Assembly: GCA_022410635.1 (NCBI GenBank)
Contig: JAJVDF010001221.1
Span: 49,975-113,974 of the forward strand
Reading direction: 5' to 3'
Source of the DNA: Tretioscincus oriximinensis
Taxonomy: Eukaryota > Chordata > Lepidosauria > Squamata > Gymnophthalmidae
Length of the DNA: 64,000 nucleotides
Shown: positions 13,501 through 28,500 of the stretch, one piece after another
Layout: each line of letters opens with the position of its first letter
How positions within the stretch are numbered: the stretch's first letter is position 1
Program-made: the position numbers and the translations under genes
The notes under the pieces: generated by a model
Told to the model about the DNA's origin: nothing
The model's database searches: none
The model's input: only the letters and a program-made list of their open reading frames with translations

Positions 13501-16500
13501 TAATTCGTGGATGTGTTTTTACGAATTTAATAAAAGTATCAATATTAAGGTTGCAATTGGGAAGCAGCCTTAGACTAAAGTTTCTCTCATTTTGGTTGGG
13601 CCTTCCCACTTCCTACTCTTATGTTTTATGTCTACAATCAAGACATTTTTCAGTTCACTTTGAAGCTCTCTGTTAGCCTTGCGTTGGAGATGGAGCACTG
13701 GGTTTCATTGACAAAGAGCTTTATAACTGGGCCCTGAACTTAAATATGAACTGCCAACAACACTGATTCTGGGACAATCCTTGGCTGAAGGTGGGCTTTA
13801 GATATTACAGTGTTGAAGTTGTTCATTTAGGGCTTATTTCCAGGGTATTGCATCCTCTCTCTTTCACGACCACCTTGCAGGATGAATATGGATGAATTTG
13901 CAAAATATTTCAATGGGTTGTACATCTGCCACTGGCAAACAGAGGGAGTTCCTTCTCCTTGGCATACAAGCTGCCTTCAAGGATTCTGGATCAAAGGCCA
14001 CAGTGTTGGTGGAAACAACATACAATCAGGTAACTGGCGGCCTGGCGGCCTGGAAAAGGTTGTGGAAGAAGCTGAGAGGCTGTATTCTCACAGGGGAGAA
14101 ATAAGTCATTTCGAGAGCAGCAATGTGAATTCAATTCCCTCTGACATTTTCTTCCATTTCCAATTCTGTTTCAACTCCATTTCATCATCTGCACAAGATT
14201 CGTATTGGTTTCTGGAGTTAATGGATGCATTGGTTGGGTAATCTGTTTTCGGAGTGTCTTCTTCCCATGCTCTACCCCACCCCTCTTTTTTAAAAAAAGA
14301 AAAAAATGAACCCTAGTTTTGTGCAAATCCATAATTTGAAAAAAATAATCCAGATATGCAGATATTTAGTTCTGTGCAAAACTAGAAACCACCTCAAACA
14401 AAAACCTTTAAAGACCACTTTCGCCTCTTCGGAGGTTAGAGCAAAATGGAGGCACAGCAATGAGGCGTGGCAGCATTCACACAAAGATGCTCCCGTTATA
14501 GGCAAACAATAGCCAGAGAATGGTTAGCCTGTGTGGCTTTTGAGGGAGAACCCCATTCAAGTGATGCATGGCTTTGCGAATGATGCATAACGAAAGCACT
14601 CCCCTTGTGGATTATAGGAGAACTGTATGTGCCCAGTACAAAGCCACACAGCTTTCGCTCCCATTTTTCCTCTAGTTAAGAACATAAGAATAGCCATACT
14701 GGATCAGGCCACAGCCCATCTAGCCCAGCATTCTGTCTCATGCAGAGGCACACCAGATGCACCTGGGCAGTCCGAACAGAGGAAAGCAAAATATGCTCCT
14801 GTTCATGACTCCCGGCAAAGAGTATTTCAGGAGTCCTGCCTGTTGCTCCATCCCGGAGGCAACATCTAGACATCCATCCTAGTACCCATTTATACCCTTG
14901 ATATCCATAAACCTGTCTACTCCTGTCTTGAAGTTATCCAAGCTGTTAGCTACCACCACCTCTTCAGGAAGTAAATTCCACAGGCCAATGACCCTCTGGG
15001 TGAAAAAATACTTTTCTTTGTCTGTTCTCACTTTTCTACCCATCAGTTTCAAGGAGTGCCCTCTGGTCCTTGTGTTGTCTGATAGAGAAAACATTTTTTT
15101 CTCTATTCACCCTATCCATCCCATGCATGATTTTGTACATTTCAATCAGATCACCTCTCAAACATCACCTTTCGAGGCTGAAGAGGCCCAGATGTTGCAG
15201 CCTGACTTCATAAGGGACCCTTGATCGTTCTTGCTGCCCTTTTCTGCACCTTCTCTAGTTCTACAATATCCCTCTTGAGATGTGCTGACCAGGACTGAAC
15301 ACAGTATTCCAAATGTGGCCTCACCACAGATTTATGAGGAGTCACAACAACATTTACTGTTTTCAATTCCTTTCCTCATTATCCCCAACATGGTATTTGC
15401 CTTTTTTGCTGCTGCTGCACACTAGGTTGACATCTTCCTTGAATTGTCGAACAACACCACAAGATCTTTTTCTTGCTCAGTTATAGGAAGCTTGGTTCCC
15501 ATCAGGTGGTAGGAGTAGTTGGGATTCTTTGCCCCAATGTGCACGACGTCACAATTGCTTAAATTGAAGTGCATTTGCCACTTTGATGCCCACTTGCCCA
15601 ATTTCAATAAATCACTCTGGAGTGCCTTACAATCATTTTCAGTTTTCACTACCCTGAACAGTTTAGTGTCGTCAGCAAACTTGGCTACTTCACTATTTAC
15701 CTCGGCATCCAGATCGTTTATGAATATATTGAAAAGCAAAGGTCCCAGTACAGACCCCTGGGGTACCCACTTCTTACCTCTTTCCACTCAGAGAACTGTC
15801 CATTTAATACTACCCTCTGTTTTCTATCTTTTAGCCAGTTTCCAATCCAGGACAAATTCTGTCCTCTTATACAATGAGTGTGGAGCTTTTTTTAGAAGCC
15901 TTTGATGAGGGACTTTATCAAAAGCCTTCTGAAAATCTAGTTAGAACGCAGCCGGAAGCTAAAGTACAGTTGTTGCTCAACTACAGTTCCCATCATTCCT
16001 TGCTGGAGTTTCTGGGAACTGTAGTTCAGTACAGTTGGGAGGAGAGCACATTCTGGATGATCCTGATTACAGCTACTGCAATGTCTACTCCTGGAGTGTC
16101 TTTCAGGATCTGAGTGGATTGTGTTTCCTTTACTATATAGACACCTTCTGGTTGAATCCCCAGTTCCACCTATCACTGCCGGAGCAAAAAGAGAACTATA
16201 TTATTCATTTCACTTTAATGCAAAATGATAAACGCAGGAACAAGAATATAAGAGCAAAACCTGTTGGCATATGCATTTACATCTTCGAGGTAAGTATACG
16301 TTACCTGTGAGACAAAGATTTGACAGAAACCTATATGGCACCGCAAGTAATGATGGTACCACAAGAGGAAGATGTAATGTAGAAGCGAGGTACTGCTTTA
16401 TATCCACAGGCTGCCACAACTAACAACAGCAGCTAAAACCCTAGGCAGGGTTGAAGATAGGAATAGTGAATGTAACATAACTTCAGGTGCATAAGGACTG

Positions 16501-19500
16501 GCTGGAATTCCAGCTGTTGAGTCAGCCTTGGGTTGATGCACAACTGCTAATGGCTGACTCCACCAAAAATGAGACAGAGCCCAAAATTGTGTTAACTCAT
16601 GGGCGTGAGCTGGTCTTGGGCTACCAAAAGTCACTCTGTCTGAATCTGGAAGTAGACAGAGGTTGGATTATTTCTTTGATTGTGGAACAGTAAAGGCAAG
16701 CAACTAACCCTTCGGGTAAAAATTAATCCTGTAAGGCTTTGGGTGAGAAGGGTAGGGTATAAAACCCAGTTTCTCCTCCTTCTTTTTCTTCTCTGTGACT
16801 CTAGAGGTCCCTTCCAACTTCTTCTCTCTGACCCTGGTGGTCCTTTTCAACTCCTCCTCTTCTTCTTTCTTCTCTTCCTATTCTTTTTTCCTCTTCTCCG
16901 TGACCTTGGACATCCTTTCCAACTTTATGGTTCTATAATTTTGGACTTAGATATTAGGATTGGCAGAAAAACTTCCATTTACTCATTATGTTGCAGTTCA
17001 TTACCTTCCTATTAATTATTCTGTGCTTTGTTTCCCTTCTCCCACTTTTTTTAAAAGGTTACAAAAGAGGTAATTATTCAAGCGATCGAGTTTGGGGTGG
17101 GGTCCCTTCCTGCATAAGAGTCACAGAAGCTAAAGTGATGAAGAAAGAAGGAAATGGGAATCCCATTTGGACTAAGAGGGAAGTTTCAAAAAGCAACAAT
17201 TCTAAGGTTGTAATCACAGTTCAGCATTATAAATGGGTCTCCCAAGCAACTTCCTGTTAGCGGAAAAGTTATTTATGTGGGTGGGACTGAGCGCAGATTG
17301 GCTGTGAAAGCATCCTCCCGCCCAGAGTCAGCTGCGGTGCAGGTTGGGATCTGTAGTCTTCAGGGCAGGGCGCTGGGTGGGCTGGGCCCACAGAGGCTGC
17401 CTGCTGGATGGCCTACACTTCCCAGCAGGCCCTGCTGCCAAGACAACAACTCCTGTTTCACTTTCCTCACATTTGGACTGCTGATAAGTTGCTATTGGGC
17501 ATCCAAGTATTTAAATAACCACTTGTCATTGTGAAAAAACGACATAGAAAAACAGGTAGAAATATAACTGATACCCTAAAGCTGGAAACAAAAATGCTGC
17601 TGAAAGATGAAAACTAAAAGCTGGTAATTTGTTATTGTTGACAACTGGCACCCGGTCTACATAACGCAGAATCAGATTTGCACTTTCTGGAACTGATGTG
17701 TTTAATAGCTGAAAATCTTGTTTGTCAGTTACCTTGGGAAAGAAACCAACTTCTTAATGCCTATATATATTTATCCAGTATTTGCAGAGGAAGAGTGGAG
17801 CCAAAAGGAGGGAACTTCTCCCCAAACTCAAAAAAATCACAGAACCTGACTGTACTGTACTAAGAGATAACTCAAGGAGTCTCCGGATGCCTCCAGGGGA
17901 TTATCTGATTATCCCCATTCCAGAACAACCTGAGAAGAAAACCAAATTCACTCTCTGCCTCTTCACTGATAAACAGCATGATTTTCAGTAAGTTTCGCTC
18001 CCTCCTCACTTCCTTTGCACGTCCTTTCTGCGCCTCTTCTTCTGCCTTCTTGTCTTCCATGTTGCTCAGCGCTACTGGCTCCAACTTCTCCTCCTCCCTC
18101 GGCAGCAGTCAGCAGTTGCAACGAAAAGCAGCTGTCCAAATTTTCAGGAGGTTGAATCTTTCCCATTTGGTAAGCTGAACTCCTGAAATATTAAACAGCT
18201 GTCTGTCCCTCTGTGTCGTTTTTAAAAAAATATTATTCCAAATAGATGCCAGCCTCACTGGTGCCATTCATTTGTACATGCAGCCGCCATGTTTTTTTGG
18301 CTGTCCAAGCAAACCTGCTCAAGGTTCCGAGGTCTGTGATTGGTCACTGCCTCTTAGAACGCTGCATATCAGCGATTTCCTTTTAATATATATAGATATG
18401 TGCAATTGGCTGGGGGACAGAGCAAACAACTCTATTGGTAAGAGTAAATATAAAGAGTTGGGAACGATTTAAGAAGGGAGCAACCACAAAATATAGAATT
18501 ATTAGCCCTTGCTTCTGAGGAATGCTTGGGGTGAAGGTCACTCTAGTCTTGGGTTCCTCCTCCTTAGAGAGAACTATCCACCCCAAATAATTTTTCCCAG
18601 CAAGGCCCCATATTGAGAAACTTGAAACAATAACAGAAAATGGATCTGTGATCCCTAATCTGTCTGGAGTTCATGACTTTGAGACCTTGGTCACACATCT
18701 ACTTTTAAATATTTTTCAGTCTTGAAGATTGAGTTGAATCCATTTTTTTATGTGTGTGGGGTTGAAGGAATTAAACCAGAAGAGAAGTGAGTTAAGAGTG
18801 CATCCCCATGAGGGTTTTGTGAACCCATAATCACATCACTATGGTATGATTGCTGTACAGTTTAGTGGCACTCCTGCCATGGTGGGGTAAGGATTGGTTG
18901 ATATAACAATATAGCATGCTATAAAACTGCTTTCATAACACTTCCCTACCACCACCACTATAACTTTAATAGCTTACTCCGTGTGGATGAAGAGTGTGGG
19001 CAGTGCCATCTTTAGAGGGAGGCAGTACGGATGTGTTATGTTCAAAAACAAAAACTGCACATGTATCCATGTATTCCATGCTGGCAATATACCTGGATGT
19101 AAAGCCCCAGATGCTAGTAAAAGGCACATGACTTACATGGCACAACTGTTTAGATATGTGGGCTGCAAGTTAAGAACATAAGAACATAAGAAGAGCCATA
19201 CTGGATCAGGCCACAGCCCATCGAGTCCAGCATTCTGTGTCACACAAAGGCCCACCAGATGCACCTGGGCAGTCCGAACAGAGGAAAGCAAAATATGCTG
19301 CTCCTGTTCGTGACTCCCTGCAAATGGTATTTCAAAAGTCCTGCCTGTTGCTCCATCCCGGAGGCTACATCCAGACAACTATCTTAGTATCCATTTATAC
19401 CCTTAGTGTCCATAAACCTGTCTAGTCCTGTCTTGAAACTATCCAAGCTGTTAGCTACCACTACCTCTTCAGGAAGTAAATTCCACAGGCCGATGACCCT

Positions 19501-22500
19501 CTGGGTGAAAAAATACTTCCCTTTGTCTGTTCTCACTTTTCTACCCAACAGTTTTAAGGAGTGCCCTCTGGTCCTTGTGTTGTGTGATAGAGAAAACATT
19601 TTTTCTCTATTCACCCTGTCGATCCCATGCATGATTTTGTACACTTCAATCAGATCACCCCTCAAACGTCTCCTTTCAAGGCTGAAGAGGCCCAGACGTT
19701 GCAGCCTTGCTTCGTAAGGGAGGTGCTCCAGACCCTTGATCATTTTTGTTGCCCTTTTCTGCACCTTCTCCAGTTCCAAAATATCCCTCTTGAGATGTGG
19801 TGACCAGAATTGAACACAGTATTCCAAATGTGGCCTCACCACAGATTTATAAAGAGGCAAAACAACATTTGCTGACTTATTTTCGATTCCTTTCCTAATT
19901 ATCCCCAACATGGAATTTGCCTTTTTTGCTGCTGCTGCACACTGGGTTGACATTTTCATTGAATTGTCCACTAACACCCCAAGATCCTTTTCTTGCTCGG
20001 TCACAGAAAGCTTGGTTCCCATCAGGTGGTAGGAGTATTTTGGGTTCTTTGCCCCAATATGCATGACCTTGCACTTGCTTAAGTTGAAGTGCATTTGCCA
20101 CTTTGATGCCCACTCACCCAATTTCAATAAATCACTCTGGAGTGCCTTACAATCATTTTCAGTTTTCACTACCCTGAACAGTTTAGTGTCGTCAGCAAAC
20201 TTGGCTACTTCACTATGTACCTCGGCATCCAGATCATTTATAAATATATTGAAAAGCAAGGGTCCCAGTACAGATCCCTGGGGTACCCCACTTCTTACCT
20301 CTTTCCACTCAGAGAACTGTCCATTTAATACTACCCTCTGTTTTCTATCTTTTAGCCAGTTTCCAATCCAGGACAAAGTCTGTCCTCTTATACCATGAGT
20401 ATGGAGTTTTTTTAGAAGCCTTTGATGAGGGACTTATCATTTATGCTGGTTCACTGCACTGTCCAACGTGAAACTACTTTTTAGTGCCATTTCCCTAAAA
20501 TCTGAGTTTTCTGCATTAGCCACGTTATTTGTTCAGTTGTGGGAGCATTAGTTCTTTTTTTTGTGAAATGCAGGTTGAGGCCCAGACACATTTTTTTCTA
20601 AATTTTGTTATTATTTTGTCTTCTAGTGAGCTTGATGATGAAATAGGAGCAGAGAGGGAAAGCCTTATGGTAAGGCACAATTTAGGTAACTCTACTTATT
20701 AATAAGACTCGTATTGCCAAGTCCAAGATTCCGAGGTTTGCCATTGGTCTGTTTATGAACCAATAACAGACCTCGGAACCTTGGACTCTGCAGCGCTGTA
20801 AGCTGACAGGATGTCTGCCCAAAATGGTGGACAGGACGGGCGATGCATGGTGTGGACTGTGGGTGTTGTACGGAACATGCCACTACTCCACCAAAACAGA
20901 GGAGGGAGACCACAGCTGCACCCGGGGAAGGGGGCAGAGGCAGCCACCTTACCAAACCAATTTTGCTCGATTTTGTGGGCTTAGGTTTGTAATTTTCAGT
21001 TGTTGGGACAGAGTGGGGGTGAGAACTTAAAACCCAGGGCCAGATTTGGCCCATGGCACCATTTGGTCCACCCCGCAACATGCTCCCTGAGGAAACATTT
21101 GGTTGGCAACTGTCATACAGTGCTGGGCGTTGTATGAGAACCTTGTTCATTTTGCCAGAATTTTCATTCTCACATGAATTCTCATGTGGAAATGTACAAA
21201 AAATATGATAGGGTCATGAGTGATCTCATTGTGATGTCACTTCCAGCCCTTGCTTCCGGAAAGTGACAAATGATGTCACTTCAATTCTCTGTTTCTAGGA
21301 ATGGTGCCCACAGTGATTCTTTTTTGCGTGTGAGAAATACTCCCATTGCCAGAGATTTTCAGGCTCCAGGAGCGAGATCCAATGCCAGAAAACTCCCAAC
21401 ACTGCTGGCATTCTCTACAAGAAACCATTATGCTTCTCTGGTTCCTCACTTTGTTAAAACATGAAGTGAAATACAAAAAGAGGAAAGCAGGAGGGAAGGG
21501 GCGAGGGGTTGGGTTCATTGAAAAGTCCATGATTTTATGGGTCTGGGTGGGAGAGGGGGTATGGGCAGGAGAGTGTGCTTTTTTGTTTTTTACTGAGGGG
21601 AGGGTGCCTTCAGGAGCTGACACTGGTTGCCAGAGCCCTCTAGTAGTGGTGCAGTGAATTCTTTTTTTAAAAAAATTCCTCAGCAAAAACCTGGGAAATC
21701 CCCCCCCCCCCGGGAACATACGGGAGACACCCCCAAACCGTGTTTTGCACCACCTCCAAAAGGAGTCATGTGGTCAGTCTACCGCAAGTGATGCTAGAAA
21801 TATCCAAATGGCCCATGGGAGAAAAAAGGTTCTCCATCCCTGGACTAAAGGAATTCCTTTGAGCTGGAAGAACTGTTAGCCCTAGGCTTAATTTACTCCA
21901 ATGCTTGTAAGCACATGTGTCCATGCAGCCTAAGGGGAATGACTCTGGATAAGCAGGGAATCATTCCTCAAGGAATATATTACTTTATTGTGATTCTATT
22001 TATTTCCAGAAGCTGGATACTTGTTCAGCATTTGACATTTTTTCTGTCTTCTTGGTATTTCCAGAAGCTGTCTAAGGAAGACCCAATAATTGAAAATATA
22101 TTCCAACAGGCGGCTGGACAGGTACGAGGGTAATAGATCACTGAGCATCCCTTTAAACTGTTCACAATTAGTACATGATAATTAAATGTGCTGAGTCTCA
22201 GCAAAGAAGCTTTCCTTTTTTTGATAAAAGCTATGAACATGTGGCTCTAGTGTAGGATTACCATGTAAAAACTGGGCTAGAAATTTGCAGCTTTAGTGGA
22301 TATGGAAAAGAGGAATTTTCACCAGGGGCACCTTATAATGCCTGCAGCATTTGTGGGACAAACCATTTTTTTCACATCCATTAAAGCTGAAAAATCCTGG
22401 TTTTTTATCTTGTTTTTTACGTCTATTACATCTGTTGCTATTATAGGTTGAAGAAAAACATCTTCACAGTTGAGTCCTGGTCACACACATGCTTTTAAAT

Positions 22501-25500
22501 CATCCCCAGTCCTGAGGAATTGGACTAAACCAGAAAAAAACCCTAGATCTCTAGAAGATCTTTTATGCAGGGGCAAGACTACAATAGTGCAAGTGGGACA
22601 GGCCACCGTGGCCCCTGGGATTAGAGGGGCTGCAAGTGGGCCCTTGAGTAAGGGGCCCTCCTGCCAGCCTGGTTGTCTTACTTTCTTTTTAAATGCTGCA
22701 GCATTTAATCAGTGTGACGCTGATTACTGCTTTATGTGAGCCAGTTTGGTGTAGTGGTTAAAGTGTTGGACTTGTGCCTGGTAGTCTTCCAGTTCAATTC
22801 CTCACTCCTCCATGAAAGCCAGCTGGATGACCTTGGGCCAGTCACAGTTCTTTGAACTCTCTCAGCCCCACCTACTTCACAGGGTGTCGGTTGTGGAGAA
22901 CGTAATAAAAGCTACGTGCGCCACCCTATGGTTGGCTGCCCTGAGACCTTTGGGTATAGGGCAGGATACATGTACAAATAAATAAATAAATAAATAAATA
23001 AATGAATAAATAAATCTGCACAAAACACATCAGAATTGCTTATTGGCATGTGTAAAACAGTATTCAGCATCACAGACTCAGCCATGCCACAGCAGCGTTT
23101 AAAAAGAAGGTAAAACAAATGGGTGGGTTTATTTGCCCTGGGCTCCCCAAGGGTCTAGCTCCATTACTGCTTTCATGGTGAGTCCACACAAAGGAAAACC
23201 TCCCTGCCACAGACACTGATGGTTAATTTTAGAAACTACCATGTGATGTGAACAGCTAGAAGTTTATCATCTTGAAGAATTTGAAAAGCAGAGAATCACA
23301 ATTTGAACAAACACAGGTGACAATAGTATCTAGAGCCCGTCATATTCCCAGGCCCAAGGCCATATATTTACATGTCTGATGCCCTGTACAGACAATTATT
23401 TTATACCCCCCTTCTTCAGAGCCTCCTAGCAGTTCTGCAGCAAATTTGTTTTTTAAAACATTGGCCTCCCTCCAGTTCTGCCACCCTGTGCAGTTGCTCT
23501 TACTTAAAGTACGGGCCTGCCCAGACCAGTTTATATAGAACACTAGTAGAACTAGCCCGTTGCATTACAATAATGCAGTGGGCTCCTTTCCCTTGCTGTC
23601 ATCCAAAGCTTGTTGGACCCTTTGGTACGTGTTTTATTATATGTACAGATTAGCTACATTATTAGCAGAAAGGAAATACAGTATTATATGATTTTCCTGA
23701 TTTTTTTTAATGTGTGTGACTAGGACAAGGAAGTAAATGTTACTGAACTCAAACAAATACTGGACAAGGCAGTAGCTCGTGAGTATGCCCAATATTACCC
23801 CCTAAAAGATTATTCTACTTCTCTCCTTCCTACAAATTCGCATCCTTAGATTTTTTTTTGTGCAAATTTTCAGGCTGCATAGGACTTGAAATTTCTTTGA
23901 CTCCAAACACTTGTTCTGCAAAGCCACAATTGCCACTGTCTTTGATCTGGCCAGGCTGTAGGCTGCTTTTAGCTAATGGAAGCTGGAGTTGTAAAGCCTC
24001 TAGTACAGGCGTGTGGGAACCTAAGGCGAAATTGTTGGGAAATTGTCCAAGAAATCTCATACACGTATGAGGTTTCCAACCATTTCAGGCTTCCTTATGA
24101 GGGAAGAATTCAATTTAAGAGTTTCTCCTTCCCCTCTGCCTCACCTCACCAACTGATGTCATTCAGACTCCCTGCCCCACCCCCTTTTCCAGCTCCACCC
24201 CTTTTGGTCACATGACTTCCAGTGCCCTGCTAACCACTGATGTCATCTCCTGTTCTGGTATTTCACATGGTATAAGACTCAGAACACAAACCCTCAAATA
24301 ACAAATATCTGGGAAATGTCTGGGTGGGGTGGATGGGGAAGAAGAGGAGGAGGGGATGAACAAAGGGAAGGGAATGAGTATGGAAGGAGGAGGAAAGGGG
24401 AAGGAGGACAAAGATGAAGAGGGAAGGAGGAAGGAAGGGAAGGAGCAGGAGGAAGAGAGGAGAGGAGGGGGAGAGAGGAGAAGGGGAAGGAAGGAAAGAA
24501 GCCCTCAGGATTATTTATAGTGCAGGTTCCCACCAATAATTCCATAAATCCTTTTCTTTCTTGTTCTTATGCATTGCTGTTAACTGAATCTTTATCAACT
24601 CCCTGCTTTCTTTTCAAGGCAATCTTTTGAGGACAGAGAGATTTTCCAAGGACGAGTGCCAGAAATTCATCAAATATTTCAGTGTATCCTTTTTGTGGAG
24701 AAGTGATGAGCAGAAATGTAGTAAACCATTGGCCTAATTGACATAGAGTGGAGGAGTTTGAAGGCTTACCTTTCAGCTACTGTGACCAAATTAAAGATGA
24801 GGAAAAGAGCTGAAAGTATTCAAAATGTCAAAAGGAAAAGTGGCTCCTCTGAAGCCTATTAAAGGTGATCTGAGGATGTTCCGCTTCTTTTTTCACCTAG
24901 GTTCATTTTAGGTTTCTTCTTTTAGTGATGATAACACACGTTCATTAAGTTGATTAATGCAGATTCGCTCTCCATATTCATCCCAGAAACCGATCATTTT
25001 GCTTGGGAAAGTACAAGAAAACAGCAGATGAAAGCAAGCAGTCTCTTCACAAACTGAGAAAAAGCATTCTGTGTGATCTGGTTTCTAACTGAGGTCCCTT
25101 TGAGGAAATGAGCAGACATCCAATACAACCCTGGCCATAAACATTCAAAGTACGAGTCAGGATAAATTATTTTTTCTATCACACAACACTAGGACCAGGG
25201 GGCTTTCCTTGAAACTGATAGGCAAAAGGTTTAGGACAGACAAAGGAAAGCATTTTGTAAACCCAGGGGGTCATCGGCCTGTGGAATTGACTTCCAGAAG
25301 AGGTGGTGGCATCTAGCAGCCTGGATAGCTTTAAGACAGGATTATACGTTGCAGGCATGGATAGCTCAGTCGCTTAGGAATTCGTCTCTCGCCTGAGAGA
25401 TGGAGTTTCGAAGCCCTGTGTGGGACGTGGGGAGGGCTGTGCACCTTCCACTAGCCTGTAGCTCTAGCCAACCCAGCTATTTGAAAGCATGAATTGCAAG

Positions 25501-28500
25501 AAATTGCAACTGACTGCAAGTAGATACATGGGAACCACCAGAGCCTGGTGGGGAAGATAGAATGGAAGCCTTCGGGCAAAATATATCCTTGTAAGCCGCT
25601 TTGAGTCCCTTTGAAAGGTGAGAAAAGCGGGGTATAAGAACCAAGTTCTTCTTCTTCTTCTACAAGTTCATGGAAGCCAAGGGTATAAACAGCTACTAGG
25701 ATGGATCCATTGATATTGCCTCTGGATTGAGCAACAGGCAGGATTCCTGAAGTGCCATTTGCAGGGAGTTGGGAATAGGTGAAGGTTTTGTCTTCGTCTG
25801 TTTCAGGCTGTCCAGGTGCAATTGGTGAGTCACCGTTGGTGAGCCAGAAGGGTGGACTAGATGGTCTCTGGCTCAATTCAGCTGGACTCCTCTTATAGCT
25901 TGACTCCTACCTTGAAGCCAATATCCTGCTCATTAACTGTTTCTTAACTTAGCATAACAGGAGAGCAAAGCTGGAAGGATGAAACTTGATGAGTTCAAGG
26001 ATCTTTGGGGCAGATTCAAAGAATGGGAGGTGAGTGAGGACAAAAATACAAGCATGAAGATGGACATCCCTTGATGACTTCCTAATACCATTGTGATGTA
26101 TGTGTATCTAGCTTAGGAAACAAATATACTGCTCAAAACAATTAAGGGAACACTTTCCATACTGATTAACAATCACAGAAGAGGATGTTGCGCCCTTGTC
26201 TAGCTAGCGATGGGTGACCTGGATGATTTCTTGTGAAAAGGCACATCTCTGGCTCATGCCCCCGTATCCATTTGTTTAAATTAAAAATGGATTACTGTTG
26301 GTATACGGAACCACAAAGGCGGAGTATAGATTAATTTTTATATTTGTAAGGTATCTCCAGAAGACCACAAATTGAAAATGACAGCATTAATATTTGCTTA
26401 TAATTATATTATTCCCTTAGGTTGCATAATCAGGAAGATACAGAAGATTAAAATTTTCATTTTCCAGGTTAAAACTAACAGCTGGGTTACTTTAAATAAG
26501 CTTTTTACTATAATTAATATTGCCCTAGTTTTGTTAAATATAAAATATTGTAATTTATTTTTCACTCTTCTGTACAGGCTATATTCAAGAAATATGACAA
26601 AGACAAATCTGGCACTATGAGCACTCTTGAATTGCGGCTGGCAATGGATGATGCAGGTGAAAAACAGCTGTCAATGAGCATTGTTTATGGTGCAACTGAC
26701 TTTTTTTTCATAAAAATGCTTGCTAGAATAATGACTGCATATTTTTCACAGTGATTATCTGTGATTGACTATAAATTTCAAAGACATAGCCGTGTTACTC
26801 TAAGTTCAGGAAGTCCAGCAAGCAGGTTAGTAACACTTGGAGACTAACAGCAGAAAGATTGGCAGAATGCTCTTCAACTCCCTGCATTGGGCAAACAGGA
26901 CAACCCTTACGCCAGAGAATAAATGGACACAAATCAGATATTCAGAATGGCAACACACAGAAATCTGTTGCCGAACACTTCAGCCTCCCAGGACATTCAA
27001 CCTCAGACCTCAGAACTGCAGTCCTTGGACAAAAAAACTGCAAAGGAAGATTTGAGGGGGAAGCAGCAGAACTAGAATACATCCAGAAATTCCAGTCTAT
27101 CGGCAAATAACTTAATAGAGACAATGGTTGCCTGGTACACACCAGTTAACTGCCCAGCCTCCTGAGAGCATTCTTAGACTGATTTCCTCTCCAGCATATT
27201 TGATCAATGCACATTTATCCCGCTGCATCTCTTTCCTGCAGGCATTTTCCTCCACTTTAGAGGATTAACTTCTGCACTTTAGCTGCTTTTCTCACCTAGC
27301 TCATCTCCATACCACATTTACATGTGCTTTGTCATCTCCTATACTCAGTTTCCTATAAAGTCTGTTTCTGACATTGGTCCCCTAGCATCTGAAGAAGTAA
27401 ACAATAGCTCATGCCACCTACTTTTTATCCTGTTAATCTTCAAGTGCTTCTAGCCCAACAATAAATGTTTATTTTGGTGGAGAATGTGGGCATGCAATGC
27501 TAGGTTACTGTGATCCTGTTTTTCCTGTTAACTACTGAAAGAAAACAGTTAAGCCACCTTATGAGAACAATTATTGAAAATTTAAAATTCTCATATTGAT
27601 AACCCAAAAGTTATTTAGAATGGGCTATGTAAAATTCTGTGTACAATCTTCCTTTTTTTTTAACTTTAATTTCAGTACTCAAAAAGAGCATAATATTTGG
27701 ACAGTGTTCAGTTTCCCCAAAATCTTCTCTGTCAATCTCAAGTTAATCTCAAAGTGCTGCTAGCTCCTTTGCTGGACTTACTGTATGTGTTTAAAGAACT
27801 GGAAATGGCACTTTTAAAATACTGTATTGAAATACTAATATTGCTGTCATTTTTTAATTTTAGGATTTTGTTTGGACAATCGTACAAGAGTAGAGCTTGT
27901 GACCAAATATGGAAAACCGTGGTGTAAGATGGACTATAATGATTTTGTATCTTTTATGATACACCTGCAAAATCTTTTCCGTAAGTTGTACTTTCTTCAC
28001 ATTATTATTGCAACTGCTGCTGTGTCTAGTTTCCAGAAAATCAGATTTGAAGATGAGAGGGATTGGTCCATTCTACTTTCAGCAATTCTTTGTCAGACAG
28101 ATACACTTATGCAGTTGACCTGATAGATGGCACAATCTGTGGTAACTGGAAGCATTAGGCTACAGCATAGATGTCCCTCCACTCTGCCATGGAAGCTTAT
28201 TTGGTGTTCACATCTATGAGTAAAATAGCTTCACTGGCTTTTGAGTATCTCAGGGAAGAGAAAGACTTAAGGAAGTAAACCCTGGAAGGACTCCAGAGTG
28301 GAACATATTTTGACAGCGCAAAACCGGGACGGGGTGGGGGTGCATGCGCGCGCACATACGGACACTTGTAGTGAGACAGGGAGAACCTCTCTTCTGCCTG
28401 TCTCACCACACACATCCGTGTTTGCGCGCGCATGTGTGTGTGTGTAGCTGCTCCAATGCTGGAGGCAAGGTTTCTTGCCTGCTGTCAGGCAAAGCACGCC

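Noticed and set aside
16090..16120. Alternative acceptor CTTTCAG|GATCTGAG for gene 1 exon 10
   Set aside because: Using it would add sequence with an in-frame stop; the acceptor at 16140 gives the family motif DTFW directly.
20692..21150. 152-codon minus-strand frame
   Set aside because: Crosses an inverted repeat and dispersed repeat sequence, has no domain, and sits in a gene 1 intron on the opposite strand.
22750..22815. tRNA genes (A and B boxes)
   Set aside because: Boxes belong to SINE heads; no complete cloverleaf was seen and each copy continues into a LINE-like tail. The same applies to 25349, 31055, 50476 and 63741.
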